DNA of 64,000 nucleotides, taken from contig NZ_CP118607.1 of assembly GCF_028898945.1 (NCBI RefSeq), positions 4,450,001 through 4,514,000 of the forward strand, given 5' to 3'. The translations under genes and the position numbers were made by a program. The notes below the pieces were generated by a model. That model was not told the origin of the DNA, ran no database searches, and was given only the letters and a program-made list of their open reading frames with translations. Within the stretch, counting starts at the first letter, position 1; each line of letters begins with the position of its first letter. This DNA comes from Pseudomonas sp. PSKL.D1 (GTDB lineage Bacteria > Pseudomonadota > Gammaproteobacteria > Pseudomonadales > Pseudomonadaceae). Of the stretch, positions 1-9,617 are shown in pieces.

Positions 1-1037
1 GAGGTCATGTCCACCAGCCCACCCCAGCAATAGTCGATGCGCACATTGGCCAGTTGCGGGAACAGCTGGGCCATGGCGGCCTGCAATACCTTGCCGCTCT
101 TGGCATCGGAGCTGCTGTTGGACATGGCAAAACGCGCCCGGCCACCGAACAGCAAACGGTTGTCGGGGGTGACCCGGAAGTAGTTGCCGATCAGCCGGCT
201 GGTCACGTACGAGCGTTGCTGGGTGAACAGTTGATCGATCAGCGTTTGTGGCAACACCTCGGTGGTCACCACGAAGCTGCCCACCGGCACGATGCGCCGG
301 CGGTACCAGCCCGGCCCACCGTGTTGGCAAGCACCGGTTGCCAGCAAGATCTGCCGCGCCTGGATCTTCCCTTTGGACGTATCGACCTGGTAGCCGCCCC
401 GGTTGGCTTTCCAGCCCTTTACCGCTGCGCCTTCATAGACTCGCGCGCCCTGGCGAACGGCCGCTTCAGCCAAGCCAACACCAAAACGCCCGACATGCAT
501 TTGCACGCCATTGCGCTGCAGCAGGCCACCATGAAACGCCGACGAATCGACTTCGGCACGCACCTGGGCTGCGCTCAGCAACTCCACGTCAGCATCCACA
601 TCACGCCGGATCAGCTCGCAAGTGCGGGCCATGCTGTCGAAGTGCTTGGCCTTGGCCGCCAGCTTGAGCTTGCCGTTGCGCACCAGGTCACAGGCAATGC
701 CCTCGCGTTCCACCAGGGTCACCACACTCTGCACTGCGCTTTCGTACGCCTTGTAGTACTCGCGCGCCTGCTCTACACCCAGGCTTGCGCACAGCGCCGC
801 ATAGTCCTGCGCCACACCGGTGTTGCACTGGCCACCATTGCGGCCAGAGGCTTCGCCGATGACCGCACCGGCCTCCAGCACGACCACGTTGGCACCCTTC
901 AGCGCCAGGGAGCGCGCAGCCGAAAGGCCGGTAAAACCACCGCCAACCACGACCACATCAGCGCTACCTTCCACCGCCCCGTGTTGCGCGCCGTTGAAGG
1001 CGGGTGCGGTATCGAGCCAATAGGATTCACTGCGCAT
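1..1037 (-). CDS. FAD-dependent amine oxidase (DAO family, PuuB/OrdL-like), partial
   Basis: The reverse strand is open from an ATG at 1037 to the window edge, so the C-terminus is missing. The protein starts MRSESYWLDTAPAF and has a Rossmann FAD site, VVVVGGGFTGLSAA, near residue 28, then a conserved SGRNGGQ motif. This architecture matches the D-amino-acid-oxidase-like family that includes gamma-glutamylputrescine oxidase PuuB and OrdL, which oxidise amines with FAD and O2. The substrate cannot be read from the sequence. A purine-rich GGGGAATGAG precedes the start. The haloacid dehalogenase gene lies just upstream on the same strand, so the two may be co-transcribed. Confidence 0.8.
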   Translation of the reverse strand, partial: MRSESYWLDTAPAFNGAQHGAVEGSADVVVVGGGFTGLSAARSLALKGANVVVLEAGAVIGEASGRNGGQCNTGVAQDYAALCASLGVEQAREYYKAYESAVQSVVTLVEREGIACDLVRNGKLKLAAKAKHFDSMARTCELIRRDVDADVELLSAAQVRAEVDSSAFHGGLLQRNGVQMHVGRFGVGLAEAAVRQGARVYEGAAVKGWKANRGGYQVDTSKGKIQARQILLATGACQHGGPGWYRRRIVPVGSFVVTTEVLPQTLIDQLFTQQRSYVTSRLIGNYFRVTPDNRLLFGGRARFAMSNSSSDAKSGKVLQAAMAQLFPQLANVRIDYCWGGLVDMT

Positions 1038-1105
1038 CTCATTCCCCGTTTGCCTGCTCATGCTTGAGCGTTTTCAAAGGTGCCAGCGTTGACGGCTGCG
1101 CCGCC

Positions 1106-1774
1106 TTACAGGCCGACCAGCCCGGCCAGGCCGCCGATGTCCGGAATCTGGCGATAGCCGTAGAACTCGTTGGCCGGCACCTCGTGGCCACGGGCGACGA
1201 AAGCCTTGTTCTTGATCTTCATGTCATGGGCGGGGAACAGGTCGTAACGGAAGCTCGAAGACACGTGCAGGATGTCCTCCGGGCCGCAATTAAGGTTGTC
1301 GAGCATGAATTCGAATGCAGCCAGGCGCGGCTTGTAGGCCTTGGCCTGCTCGGCGGTAAACACCTTGTGGAACGGTGCGCCCAGTTTGTCGACGTTGGAC
1401 ATGATCTGGCTGTCGCTGGCATTGGAGAAAATCACCAGTGGGATCTTGTCGGCAATTTTGGACAGGCCTGCCGGTACATCGGCATGCGGGCCCCAGGTTG
1501 GCACGGCGTCGTAGTAGAGCTGGCCTTCGCCACGGTACTCGACGTTCCAGCGCTTGCAGGTACGGGCCAGTGCAACCTTGAGGATTTCGTCGTAGGGCAT
1601 CCAGTCGCCCTTGACCTGATCCAGGCGATACGCCGAGAAGTCCTTGACGAACTGATCCATCTGTTCGGCGGGTACGCGGTCGGCAAACAGCTCGCGCGTC
1701 ATGGTGCCCATGTGGAAGTTGGTCAGCGTGCCGTAGCAGTCGAAGGTAATGAATTTAGGTCGAAGAAAGCTCAT
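1106..1774 (-). CDS. haloacid dehalogenase, type II (HAD superfamily)
   Basis: The protein has 222 residues, the usual size for L-2-haloacid dehalogenases. HAD motif I is FDCYGTL with nucleophile Asp12, in the DxYGTL form typical of type II dehalogenases. Motif II is IFSNASD, the lysine motif is AYKPRL, and the acidic motif IV region is HVSSSFRYDLFPAHD. The family hydrolyses C-halogen bonds of 2-haloacids through an aspartyl ester, but many members act on other small acids, so the substrate is uncertain. It lies upstream of the FAD oxidase gene on the same strand with a 68-nt gap. It is cytosolic, with no signal peptide. Confidence 0.85.
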   Translation of the reverse strand: MSFLRPKFITFDCYGTLTNFHMGTMTRELFADRVPAEQMDQFVKDFSAYRLDQVKGDWMPYDEILKVALARTCKRWNVEYRGEGQLYYDAVPTWGPHADVPAGLSKIADKIPLVIFSNASDSQIMSNVDKLGAPFHKVFTAEQAKAYKPRLAAFEFMLDNLNCGPEDILHVSSSFRYDLFPAHDMKIKNKAFVARGHEVPANEFYGYRQIPDIGGLAGLVGL

Positions 1775-2203
1775 GGTGTGCGGTCCTGAAGTTCGTTGAG
1801 GTCAAGGCATGACGAGCATTCGCTCCGGTCGGGAGCTGTGATTGCAACCCTGCAACACAGATTCATTACACCACCGTGAAATCAGCAGATGGCGTTGAAA
1901 GCGCTGGCTGCTTGATAGAAACCACCGTTTTGCGGGGCGCTGTCAGCATTCTTTGCGGGGCGCTCCGACGTTGGGCAAAGCCTGAAAACGTGCACATTCC
2001 TGGACCCTTTTCCACTGCCTTGAAGCAAGCTGCGGCCATTCGTGCCGCAGAGCCTGCTGTCTGCGGCCAAACGCATCGCGGGCAACCCACATTCACCGCA
2101 CTCGGCGGCGAACGCGGCGTTGCCCGCGATCGGTATGACGATGTTCTGCAAGATCTGCACCTCCCGGGCCATATAAGGCGGTCAGGTGCAGCAGATTCTG
2201 CTT
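1775..2203. other. intergenic region with a 12-bp inverted repeat
   Basis: This 429-bp gap lies between the dehalogenase start and the aldehyde dehydrogenase stop. I see no convincing gene. It contains ATCGCGGGCAAC at 2075-2086 and its exact reverse complement at 2119-2130, separated by 32 nt. The repeat has no U-tract, so it is not a typical intrinsic terminator. It could be an operator or a degenerate palindromic repeat. The dehalogenase promoter must lie here or farther upstream. Confidence 0.5.
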
Positions 2204-3676
2204 CTAGGGCTGAATGTCGATCAGCACGCTCTTGAAGCGCAGGTTGGCTTCAAAGGCTTCACGCCCCAGGTCCTTGCCAATGCCCGAGCGCTTGTAGCCG
2301 CCGGTTGGCAGGATGTAATCGTTGCTGCGGCCATAACGGTTTACCCAGACCGTGCCGGCTTCCAGCTTGCGTACCAGGCGCAAGGCGCGGTTGAGGTCGG
2401 CCGTGTGCACCCCGGCGGCCAGGCCATAGGTATCGTGCCTGGCCAGTTCGAGGGCCTCGGTTTCATCGTCGAATGCCTGCACCGTCAGCACCGGGCCAAA
2501 GATTTCTTCGCACACGGCCGGGCTTTGGCTGTTCACGCCCGCCAGGATCGTCGGCTGGTAATACGCCCCGCCCATGCCTTCGAACAACCCGCCACCGGCC
2601 AGCACCTCGGCGCCGGCGTCGCAGGCACGGCGCACAATGCCATCAATGCGCTGTGCCTGCAGGTGGGAAATGATCGGCGGCAACGTGCTGTGTGAGGACC
2701 ACGTCGGGCCGGGTTTCAAGGCATTGAAATAGCCCTGCAGGTGTTCGATGAAAGGGGCCATGATCGAACGCTGAATAATCAGCCGTGAGCCGGACACGCA
2801 CACTTGGCCGGCATTGCCGGTAATGGCCAGGGCCACGGTGTGCGCGGTCTTGGCCAGGTCGGGTACGTCGGCGAACACCAGTTGCGGGCTTTTGCCGCCC
2901 AGTTCCAGCGTCACCGGCTTGGGGCCGACCAGCGCACAGGTGGACATGATGCTTGCCCCGGTCGCCGTGGAGCCGGTAAAGGTGACCTTGGACACCAGCG
3001 GGTGCCGGCACAGGGCATCGCCCGTCACCCGGCCATCGCCTTGCACCACGTTGAAGATGCCGGCCGGGATACCCGCCTGCACGGCCAGTTCGGCAAACCG
3101 CAGGCTGGAGAACGGCGTGAGTTCGGAAGGCTTGAGCACCACCGCATTACCGGCCGCCAGGGCGGGGGCGACTTTCCACGAGGCCATGCTCAGTGGGAAA
3201 TTCCAGGGTGCGATTGCAGCGACTACACCATAAGGCTCGGCAATCTGCAGGCCCAGGCGGTCGGTCTGGGTGGCCGCCACTTCGCCGCCGTGCTTGTCAG
3301 CCAGCTCGGCGAAAAAGCGGATGCCCTCTGCAACATAAGGAATGTCCCAGGCCAGCACATCCTTGTGCGGGCGGGTCGACCCTACTGCCTCCAACGGCGC
3401 CAGCACCGCACCGTCTGCTTCAACAAGGTCTGCCCAGCGGCGCATCGCTCGCGCCCGCTCACGCGGTGGCCGGCTGGCCCAATCGCTGGCCTTGAACGCC
3501 TGCCAGGCGTTGCCGATGGCTTCATCCACCACCGTGGCATCGGCCAATGGCAACGAGGCGTACACCTGGCCATCAGAGGGGCGGGAAACCTCCATGCCTG
3601 GCTGCGCATCGCGGTAGCGCCCGCCAATGAAGTGGGCGCTGCGCACAGCAATGAGACGGGGATCGAAGCTATCCAT
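2204..3676 (-). CDS. NAD(P)-dependent aldehyde dehydrogenase
   Basis: The protein has 490 residues from the ATG at 3676, chosen because MDSFDPRLIAVRSAHFIGG is a normal ALDH N-terminus; the longer ORF adds 18 unrelated residues. Hallmarks are APWNFPLS (oxyanion Asn), VTLELGGKSPQ (general-base Glu), GNAGQVCVSGSR (catalytic Cys) and EEIFGPVL. It oxidises an aldehyde to the acid in the cytosol. Next to an amine oxidase-like gene it could process an amine-derived aldehyde, but that is inference. It is divergent from the GNAT gene, with about 230 bp between starts. Confidence 0.9.
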   Translation of the reverse strand: MDSFDPRLIAVRSAHFIGGRYRDAQPGMEVSRPSDGQVYASLPLADATVVDEAIGNAWQAFKASDWASRPPRERARAMRRWADLVEADGAVLAPLEAVGSTRPHKDVLAWDIPYVAEGIRFFAELADKHGGEVAATQTDRLGLQIAEPYGVVAAIAPWNFPLSMASWKVAPALAAGNAVVLKPSELTPFSSLRFAELAVQAGIPAGIFNVVQGDGRVTGDALCRHPLVSKVTFTGSTATGASIMSTCALVGPKPVTLELGGKSPQLVFADVPDLAKTAHTVALAITGNAGQVCVSGSRLIIQRSIMAPFIEHLQGYFNALKPGPTWSSHSTLPPIISHLQAQRIDGIVRRACDAGAEVLAGGGLFEGMGGAYYQPTILAGVNSQSPAVCEEIFGPVLTVQAFDDETEALELARHDTYGLAAGVHTADLNRALRLVRKLEAGTVWVNRYGRSNDYILPTGGYKRSGIGKDLGREAFEANLRFKSVLIDIQP

Positions 3677-3907
3677 GAAGGACTCCAGGCGTATGGAAAC
3701 GAGGCCTTCAATGCTAGAAAAAAACGCCAAGCATTTGCTGCCGACGTTGCACCGTGTTTAAGCAGTTACTGTGGCCTTGCCCCCCTGCCACTTGTGCTTT
3801 CTACCGAATCGCTCTGCCCCCCTTGCCAGCCCGGGCCGCGGGTGGGATACAGCGTGAAGAACCTGGGTTGTTCAGCCTTTTTCACTGGCCCATACGGGAG
3901 TGCCGCC

Positions 3908-4765
3908 ATGCCGGTTTCAGCACCTTCTTCTTACGACTACCGCCCGATGACAGCCGACGACGTGGCCAACGCCCACGCGCTGTCACAAGCCCTGAAGTGG
4001 CCCCATCGCCTGGAAGACTGGGCGATGCTCCAGCGCACCACGCAAAGCTTTGTGGCCATGGACAACGGCCAAGTGATCGGCAGCGCGTTCGCCTGCCATC
4101 AAGGGGCATTCAGCACCATCGGCCTGGTGATCGTCAGCGACGCGTATCAAGGCAAAGGCATCGGCCGCACGCTGATGGAGCTGGCAGTGGGTTGCGTGCC
4201 GCCGCGCACGGCCATCCTCAATGCCACACTTGCCGGCGAGCCGCTGTACGCCAAGATGGGCTTCAAAGCGTTCGGCACTGTCGAACAGCGCCAGGGCGCC
4301 GCCCTGCCGAGTGAACTGTTGCCTGCGAATACTGGCGATCATTACCGCGACCTTGGCCGGGCCGACTCGCCAAGCCTGGTTGCCCTGGCTACGGCAGGCA
4401 GCGGCCTTGACCGTGCGGCGCTGCTGGACGACTTGTTACCGGCCATCGAGCGCGGTGTGGGCATCGAACAGGATGGCCAACTGCAAGGTTTTGCCCTGCT
4501 GCGCCGCTTCGGCCGAGGCCTGTGCATCGGCCCGGTGATTGCCCAGGACAGCGCGCAAGCCCAACGCCTGATTGCCACCTTGCTCAATGGCGTACCGGGC
4601 GAATTCGTGCGCATCGATATCCCTACGACTTCCGGCTTGTCGGCATGGCTGGAAAAGGTGGGGCTGGCGAAGGTCGACAGCGTGACCCAGATGTCCCTCG
4701 GCCCCATTCCCCAGGCCACCGGCGGCGTCAGCCAGTTCGCCCTGATTACCCAAGCCCTTGGCTGA
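3908..4765 (+). CDS. GNAT-family N-acetyltransferase (two-domain)
   Basis: The 285-residue protein starts at ATG 3908, with GGGAG upstream. The N-terminal half is a GNAT fold: an acetyl-CoA loop of V..AYQGKGIGRTLM type at about residues 78-90, followed by LYAKMGFKAFG. The C-terminal half resembles a second, degenerate GNAT domain (YitH/Acetyltransf_18 arrangement). The substrate is unknown. The downstream cupin gene follows after 21 nt with its own strong RBS, so the two probably form an operon. The reading frame is open for 1.1 kb upstream, but that part is antisense to the aldehyde dehydrogenase and not real. Confidence 0.8.
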   Translation: MPVSAPSSYDYRPMTADDVANAHALSQALKWPHRLEDWAMLQRTTQSFVAMDNGQVIGSAFACHQGAFSTIGLVIVSDAYQGKGIGRTLMELAVGCVPPRTAILNATLAGEPLYAKMGFKAFGTVEQRQGAALPSELLPANTGDHYRDLGRADSPSLVALATAGSGLDRAALLDDLLPAIERGVGIEQDGQLQGFALLRRFGRGLCIGPVIAQDSAQAQRLIATLLNGVPGEFVRIDIPTTSGLSAWLEKVGLAKVDSVTQMSLGPIPQATGGVSQFALITQALG

Positions 4766-4786
4766 TTCATTTACAGGAGACTCCCC

Positions 4787-5500
4787 ATGCCCCAACACCC
4801 CGTCCTGCTGCTTGCACGTGCCGACAATGGCCCTGTGCCAACCGCGTTTCAGCAAGGCCAGTTGAACAGCAGCGACCCCTTCGGCACAAGCCGCCACATC
4901 GCGGTCATGCACGATGACGGCATTGCGGCGGGCACTTTGCAGCTGGGTGGCACGCTGGCCGTTGAGCAGTACCCCTTCACCGAGATGCTGGTTGTGCACC
5001 GCGGGGTCATTACGCTGCAGGGTGATACCCAGCCCGTCGAAGTGCACAAAGGCCAGGCCGTGGTGATCGGTCGCGGCACCCCGCTGCGGATCACTGCCAG
5101 CCCCGACAGCCTGTGCGCCTTCTGCACCGCTACCCTGGCAAATGGCGACGACAAACCCGGCATTTTCCCGATTGACGCCCGCGCCGTACTCGCCCCGTCC
5201 GCGTCGCTGGAGCCTGCCGTGCTGATCGGCCCCGCGCCGCAGTGCCGCGCCAACAACCTGTTCGAAGACAGCGCCAGCCCGTTGCGCATCGGGGTTTGGG
5301 ACTCCACCCCGTATGCCCGCATTGCCCGGGCGCACAAGGTGCACGAACTGATGCACGTGCTCGAAGGCACGGTCGTGCTGACCGATGCCGAAGGCAACGG
5401 CTTGACGGTAGCGCCGGGGGATACGGTGTTTGTGTCGAAGGGCACGGTGTGTGCGTGGACCAGCACGGTTTACGTGCGCAAGTACTACGCGGTTGATTGA
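4787..5500 (+). CDS. bicupin protein (cupin_3-like, tandem)
   Basis: The protein has 237 residues. An AGGAG lies about 10 nt before the ATG. Two cupin-like halves can be seen. The N-terminal one contains YPFTEMLVVHRGVITLQGD, with a glycine-rich turn and QAVVIGRGTP. The C-terminal one contains KVHELMHVLEGTVVLTDAEG and PGDTVFVSKGTVCAW. The E..H and HxxxE-like residues may bind a metal. Function is not known; tandem cupins of this type occur beside amino-acid and amine catabolic genes. It follows the GNAT gene closely. A weak stem with TTGATTGAG follows, and no clear terminator is seen. Confidence 0.75.
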   Translation: MPQHPVLLLARADNGPVPTAFQQGQLNSSDPFGTSRHIAVMHDDGIAAGTLQLGGTLAVEQYPFTEMLVVHRGVITLQGDTQPVEVHKGQAVVIGRGTPLRITASPDSLCAFCTATLANGDDKPGIFPIDARAVLAPSASLEPAVLIGPAPQCRANNLFEDSASPLRIGVWDSTPYARIARAHKVHELMHVLEGTVVLTDAEGNGLTVAPGDTVFVSKGTVCAWTSTVYVRKYYAVD

Positions 5501-5790
5501 GTAAAGCCGGCTTCAGGGGCAGCCTGAGAGAATGGCTTGCCCCGCGTTCCGGTAAATCCATGCCGGGTCACCACAAACTGCCACGCCTTCAGAGCATCAG
5601 GCTCTGATTCCCCCCTCAAAATCGTACGCAATCCACAAAAGTTTCATGCACCGTCCTCAATAAATGTGATCGGACAATGCATTACACTTGCGCACCAGCT
5701 AGAAATAACCAGTAACATTTCCGGCTGGCTCTACGCATCACTCCGCTTTCCCTCCCTTATTCCTTACAAAAAACGAGCGTTAATATTTGC

Positions 5791-7158
5791 ATGCACGACT
5801 CAAGACAGCGCTACCTCACCCCATCCGGGTTGCAGGCCTGCACGTTCACCTTTGCGCTGCTCAGTGGCTTGGCAGTGGTAAGCCCAGCCTCGGCAACGGA
5901 TGCCTTCGATAGTCAATCGCCCTACATGTTCGGCAACTGGGGCGGCACCCGCGATGATCTTGCGCAGCAGGGCATCGAGTTCAACGCCAGCTACGTGGGC
6001 GAGGTCGGTGCAAACCTGGGTGGCGGTTACAACAACAGCCGTGCCACGCGCTACAGCGACCAGTTCGCCTTCGGTGCCAAGTTCGACCTGCAAAAACTGC
6101 TGGGTTGGCACGATGCGGCCTTCCAGCTGACCGTCACCGACCGCAACGGCGACAACATCTCCAACGACCGCATCGGTGACCCGCGCGTCGGCACCCTGAG
6201 TTCGTCCCAGGAAGTGTGGGGGCGCGGTTCGCACTGGCGCCTGACCCAGATGTTCTACCAGCAGAAATTCTTCGACCAGCGCCTGGACATCAAGGTCGGC
6301 CGGTTTGGTGAAGGCGAGGACTTCAACACCTACGACTGCGATTTCCAGAACCTGGCGTTCTGCGGCTCCCAGGTCGGTAACTGGGGTGGCATCTGGTACA
6401 ACTGGCCCGTCAGCCAGTGGGCGGCGCGGGTCAAGTACGCGATTACCCCCGAGCTCTACGCGCAGATCGGCGCCTACGAGCAGAACCCCTCGAACACCGA
6501 GTCGGGCAATGGCTTCAAGCTTAGCGGCAGCGGTACCGAAGGCGCCGTGCTGCCGGTCGAACTGGTCTGGCAACCCCGCTTGAACGGCCTACCGGGCGAA
6601 TACCGGGCCGGCTACTACTACAGCACTGCCGACGCCAAGGACGTGCTCAAGGACAACCACGGCCAACCGGCCGCCATCAGCGGCAACGACTACCGCAGTG
6701 CTTCGAGCAAGCACGGCTTGTGGCTGGGCGTGAAACAGCAGGTGACCCAGGTAGGTGCCGACACCTCGCGCGGCCTGAGCCTGTTCGCCATGGCCACCGT
6801 GCATGACAAGAAGACCAACATGGTCGACCACTACGCGTCCGCCGGCGCCATCTACAAAGGCCTGTTCGATGCCCGCCCGCAGGACGACATCGGCCTGGCC
6901 GTGTCGCTGATCCACGTGAACCCCGCCTACCGCAAGAATGCCAAGGCCTCGAACCTGGCCAGCGGCGTCTACGATTATGACGACCCCGCCTACCTGCCGG
7001 TACAGGACACCGAGTACAACGCCGAGCTGAACTACGGCGTGCATGTCACCAACTGGCTGACCGTGCGGCCAAACCTGCAGTACGTCCGTCACCCCGGTGG
7101 TGTGTCCCAGGTGGACGATGCCTGGGTCGGCGGCCTGAAGATCCAAGCGTCCTTCTGA
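5791..7158 (+). CDS. oprB: carbohydrate-selective porin, OprB family
   Basis: The protein has 455 residues, as expected for OprB. It has a signal peptide with probable cleavage after ASA near residue 35. The mature part begins with the family signature YMFGNWGGTRDDLAQQGIE and ends in a typical outer-membrane C-terminal Phe (QASF). Alternating aromatic beta-strand segments run throughout. OprB forms a 16-strand glucose-inducible channel. The gene directly precedes gcd, so the pair supplies glucose to the periplasmic oxidase. The Shine-Dalgarno before ATG 5791 is weak; the next in-frame start would delete the signal peptide, so this start is kept. Confidence 0.9.
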   Translation: MHDSRQRYLTPSGLQACTFTFALLSGLAVVSPASATDAFDSQSPYMFGNWGGTRDDLAQQGIEFNASYVGEVGANLGGGYNNSRATRYSDQFAFGAKFDLQKLLGWHDAAFQLTVTDRNGDNISNDRIGDPRVGTLSSSQEVWGRGSHWRLTQMFYQQKFFDQRLDIKVGRFGEGEDFNTYDCDFQNLAFCGSQVGNWGGIWYNWPVSQWAARVKYAITPELYAQIGAYEQNPSNTESGNGFKLSGSGTEGAVLPVELVWQPRLNGLPGEYRAGYYYSTADAKDVLKDNHGQPAAISGNDYRSASSKHGLWLGVKQQVTQVGADTSRGLSLFAMATVHDKKTNMVDHYASAGAIYKGLFDARPQDDIGLAVSLIHVNPAYRKNAKASNLASGVYDYDDPAYLPVQDTEYNAELNYGVHVTNWLTVRPNLQYVRHPGGVSQVDDAWVGGLKIQASF

Positions 7159-7167
7159 CGTGAAGCG

Positions 7168-7190
7168 CGCCGGCTCAGGCCGGCTTTCCT
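7168..7190 (+). terminator. weak terminator or attenuator between oprB and gcd
   Basis: GCCGGCTCAGGCCGGC forms a short GC-rich hairpin followed by TTTCCT. The U-tract is poor, so partial read-through into gcd is likely. Confidence 0.45.
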
Positions 7191-7214
7191 GACTCACTTG
7201 AAACGGAGTTTTTT

Positions 7215-9617
7215 ATGAGCACTCAAGGTGCTTCGAACCGTAGCCGACTGCTACCGAGCCTGCTCGGGGTCGTGCTGCTGCTGATGGGCCTGGCCCTGGT
7301 GGCAGGCGGCATCAAGCTGGCCACCCTCGGCGGCTCGCTGTACTACCTCATCGCCGGCGTGGGCATTGCCCTGACTGGCATTCTGCTGATGCTCGGCAAA
7401 CCTGCCGCACTGTGGCTGTATGCCTTGGTGCTGTTTGCCAGCACCGTATGGTCGCTGGTCGAAGTAGGCCTGGACTGGTGGCGCCTGGTGCCCCGCCTGG
7501 CGCTGTGGTTCGTGCTCGGCATCGTGATGCTGCTGCCCTGGTTCCGCCGCCCGTTGCACGGCAGCAGCACAGCAGGCAAAAGCACCGGCGCGTTGGGCTT
7601 TGCCGTTGTGGTGGCTGGCCTTGCCGCGCTGGCCAGCCAGTTCGTGGAACACCGTGAAATCAACGGCACCCTCGACCGCGCCAGCACCGACATGGCCAAC
7701 ACCGCCCCGGCCCAGCCCGATGGCGACTGGCAGAGCTATGGGCGTACCGCCTACGGCGACAAGTACTCGCCGCTGAAGGAAATCACCCCGGACAACGTGC
7801 ACAAGCTGGTACCGGCCTGGACCTTCCGCACCGGTGACATCCCAACCGAAAACGACCCGGGCGAGACCACCGCGGAAAACACCCCGCTGAAGGTCAACGG
7901 CATGCTGTATGTGTGCACCCCACACAGCCAGGTAATTGCCCTGGACCCGGACAGCGGTAAGGAAATCTGGCGCTACGACCCGAAAATCTCGACGCAGAAT
8001 GCCGAGAACTTCAAAGGTTGGGCGCACATGACCTGCCGTGGCGTGTCCTACCACGACGATGCAGCCTACGCCTCAGCCGACGCCGTGCAGCAGAGCGCTG
8101 CCGACACCGCCAACGCCTGCCCGCGCCGCCTGTTCCTGCCCACCGCCGACACTCGCCTGATCGCGCTCAACGCCGACACCGGCAAGGTCTGCGAAGGCTG
8201 GGGTGACAAAGGCCAGATCGACCTCACCCGCAACATCGGCACCTTCGCCGCCGGTGGCTACTATTCCACCTCCCCACCCGCGGTTACCAAGGACCTGGTG
8301 ATCATCGGTGGCCACGTGACCGATAACGTCTCCACGGATGAGCCTTCTGGCGTAATCCGTGCCTACGACGTGCATGACGGCCGCCTGGTCTGGAACTGGG
8401 ACCCGGGCAACCCCGACGCCACCGCGCCGATTGCTGCCGACAAGTTCTACACCCGCAACTCGCCGAACATGTGGTCGGTGCCTGCGGTGGACGAGAAACT
8501 GGGCATGGTCTACCTGCCCATGGGCAACCAGATGCCTGACCAGTGGGGCGGCAACCGTACCCCAGAGTCGGAAAAATACAGCGCTGGCGTAACCGCGCTG
8601 GACCTGGCCACCGGCAAGGTGCGCTGGACCCGGCAGTTCACCCACCACGACCTGTGGGACATGGACGTCGGCGGCCAGCCGACCCTGATGGACCTGAAGA
8701 CCGCCGACGGCGTGAAGCCTGCGCTGCTGGCCTCCACCAAGCAGGGCAGCATCTACGTGCTGGACCGCAGCAACGGCGAAGCGATCGTGCCGATCGAAGA
8801 GCGCCCGGTGCCACAAGGCGCCGTGGAAGGTGACCGCACTTCGCCTACCCAGGCGTTCTCGGCCCTGAGCTTCGCCCCGCCGACCGTCAAGGAAACCGAC
8901 ATGTGGGGCGTGTCGCCCTTCGACCAGATGCTGTGCCGCATCAACTTCAAGTCGCTGCGCTACGAAGGCATGTTCACCCCGCCTTCCACCCAGGGCTCGC
9001 TGGTGTTCCCGGGCAACTTCGGCGTATTCGACTGGGGCGGCATCTCGGTTGACCCGGTGCGCCAGGTGCTGTTCGCCAACCCGGACTACATGGCCTTCGT
9101 CTCGAAGCTGGTGCCAAGCGAAGAAGTGGCTGGCGGCCCGGCCCGCAAGTCCGAGACCGAGGGTGTGCAACCCAACAAGGGCGCGCCGTATGGCGTGATC
9201 ATGTCGCCGTTCCTGTCGCCGGTCGGCTTGCCGTGCCAGGCACCTGCCTGGGGCTACGTGGCAGCCGTTGACCTGACCACCCACAAGGTCATCTGGCAGC
9301 ACAAGAACGGCACCGTGCGCGACAACTCGCCACTGCCGCTGGCCCTGCCGATGGGCGTACCGAGCCTGGGCGGCAGCTTCATGACTGCCAGTGGCCTGGC
9401 GTTCCTGTCGGGCACCCTGGACCAGTACCTGCGTGCTTATGACGTACGCGACGGCAAGGTATTGTGGGAAGGCCGCCTGCCGGCCGGCGCGCAAACCACG
9501 CCAATGACCTACCAAGGCAAGGATGGCAAACAGTACGTGCTGGTCATGGCCGGCGGCCATGGCTCGCTCGGGACCAAGCAGGGTGACTACGTCATCGCTT
9601 ACAAGCTTGCCGACTGA
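7215..9617 (+). CDS. gcd: membrane-bound PQQ-dependent glucose dehydrogenase
   Basis: The protein has 800 residues, matching quinoprotein glucose dehydrogenases. About five hydrophobic helices fill residues 10-145 and anchor the enzyme in the inner membrane. The periplasmic PQQ propeller follows from about residue 168 (DGDWQSYGRTAYGDKYSPL) and contains repeated W-docking segments such as GKVRWTRQFTHHDLWDMDVG. It oxidises glucose to gluconolactone and passes electrons to ubiquinone. GGAG sits before ATG 7215. The last 37 codons and the following DNA are duplicated exactly 586 bp downstream. Confidence 0.97.
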   Translation: MSTQGASNRSRLLPSLLGVVLLLMGLALVAGGIKLATLGGSLYYLIAGVGIALTGILLMLGKPAALWLYALVLFASTVWSLVEVGLDWWRLVPRLALWFVLGIVMLLPWFRRPLHGSSTAGKSTGALGFAVVVAGLAALASQFVEHREINGTLDRASTDMANTAPAQPDGDWQSYGRTAYGDKYSPLKEITPDNVHKLVPAWTFRTGDIPTENDPGETTAENTPLKVNGMLYVCTPHSQVIALDPDSGKEIWRYDPKISTQNAENFKGWAHMTCRGVSYHDDAAYASADAVQQSAADTANACPRRLFLPTADTRLIALNADTGKVCEGWGDKGQIDLTRNIGTFAAGGYYSTSPPAVTKDLVIIGGHVTDNVSTDEPSGVIRAYDVHDGRLVWNWDPGNPDATAPIAADKFYTRNSPNMWSVPAVDEKLGMVYLPMGNQMPDQWGGNRTPESEKYSAGVTALDLATGKVRWTRQFTHHDLWDMDVGGQPTLMDLKTADGVKPALLASTKQGSIYVLDRSNGEAIVPIEERPVPQGAVEGDRTSPTQAFSALSFAPPTVKETDMWGVSPFDQMLCRINFKSLRYEGMFTPPSTQGSLVFPGNFGVFDWGGISVDPVRQVLFANPDYMAFVSKLVPSEEVAGGPARKSETEGVQPNKGAPYGVIMSPFLSPVGLPCQAPAWGYVAAVDLTTHKVIWQHKNGTVRDNSPLPLALPMGVPSLGGSFMTASGLAFLSGTLDQYLRAYDVRDGKVLWEGRLPAGAQTTPMTYQGKDGKQYVLVMAGGHGSLGTKQGDYVIAYKLAD

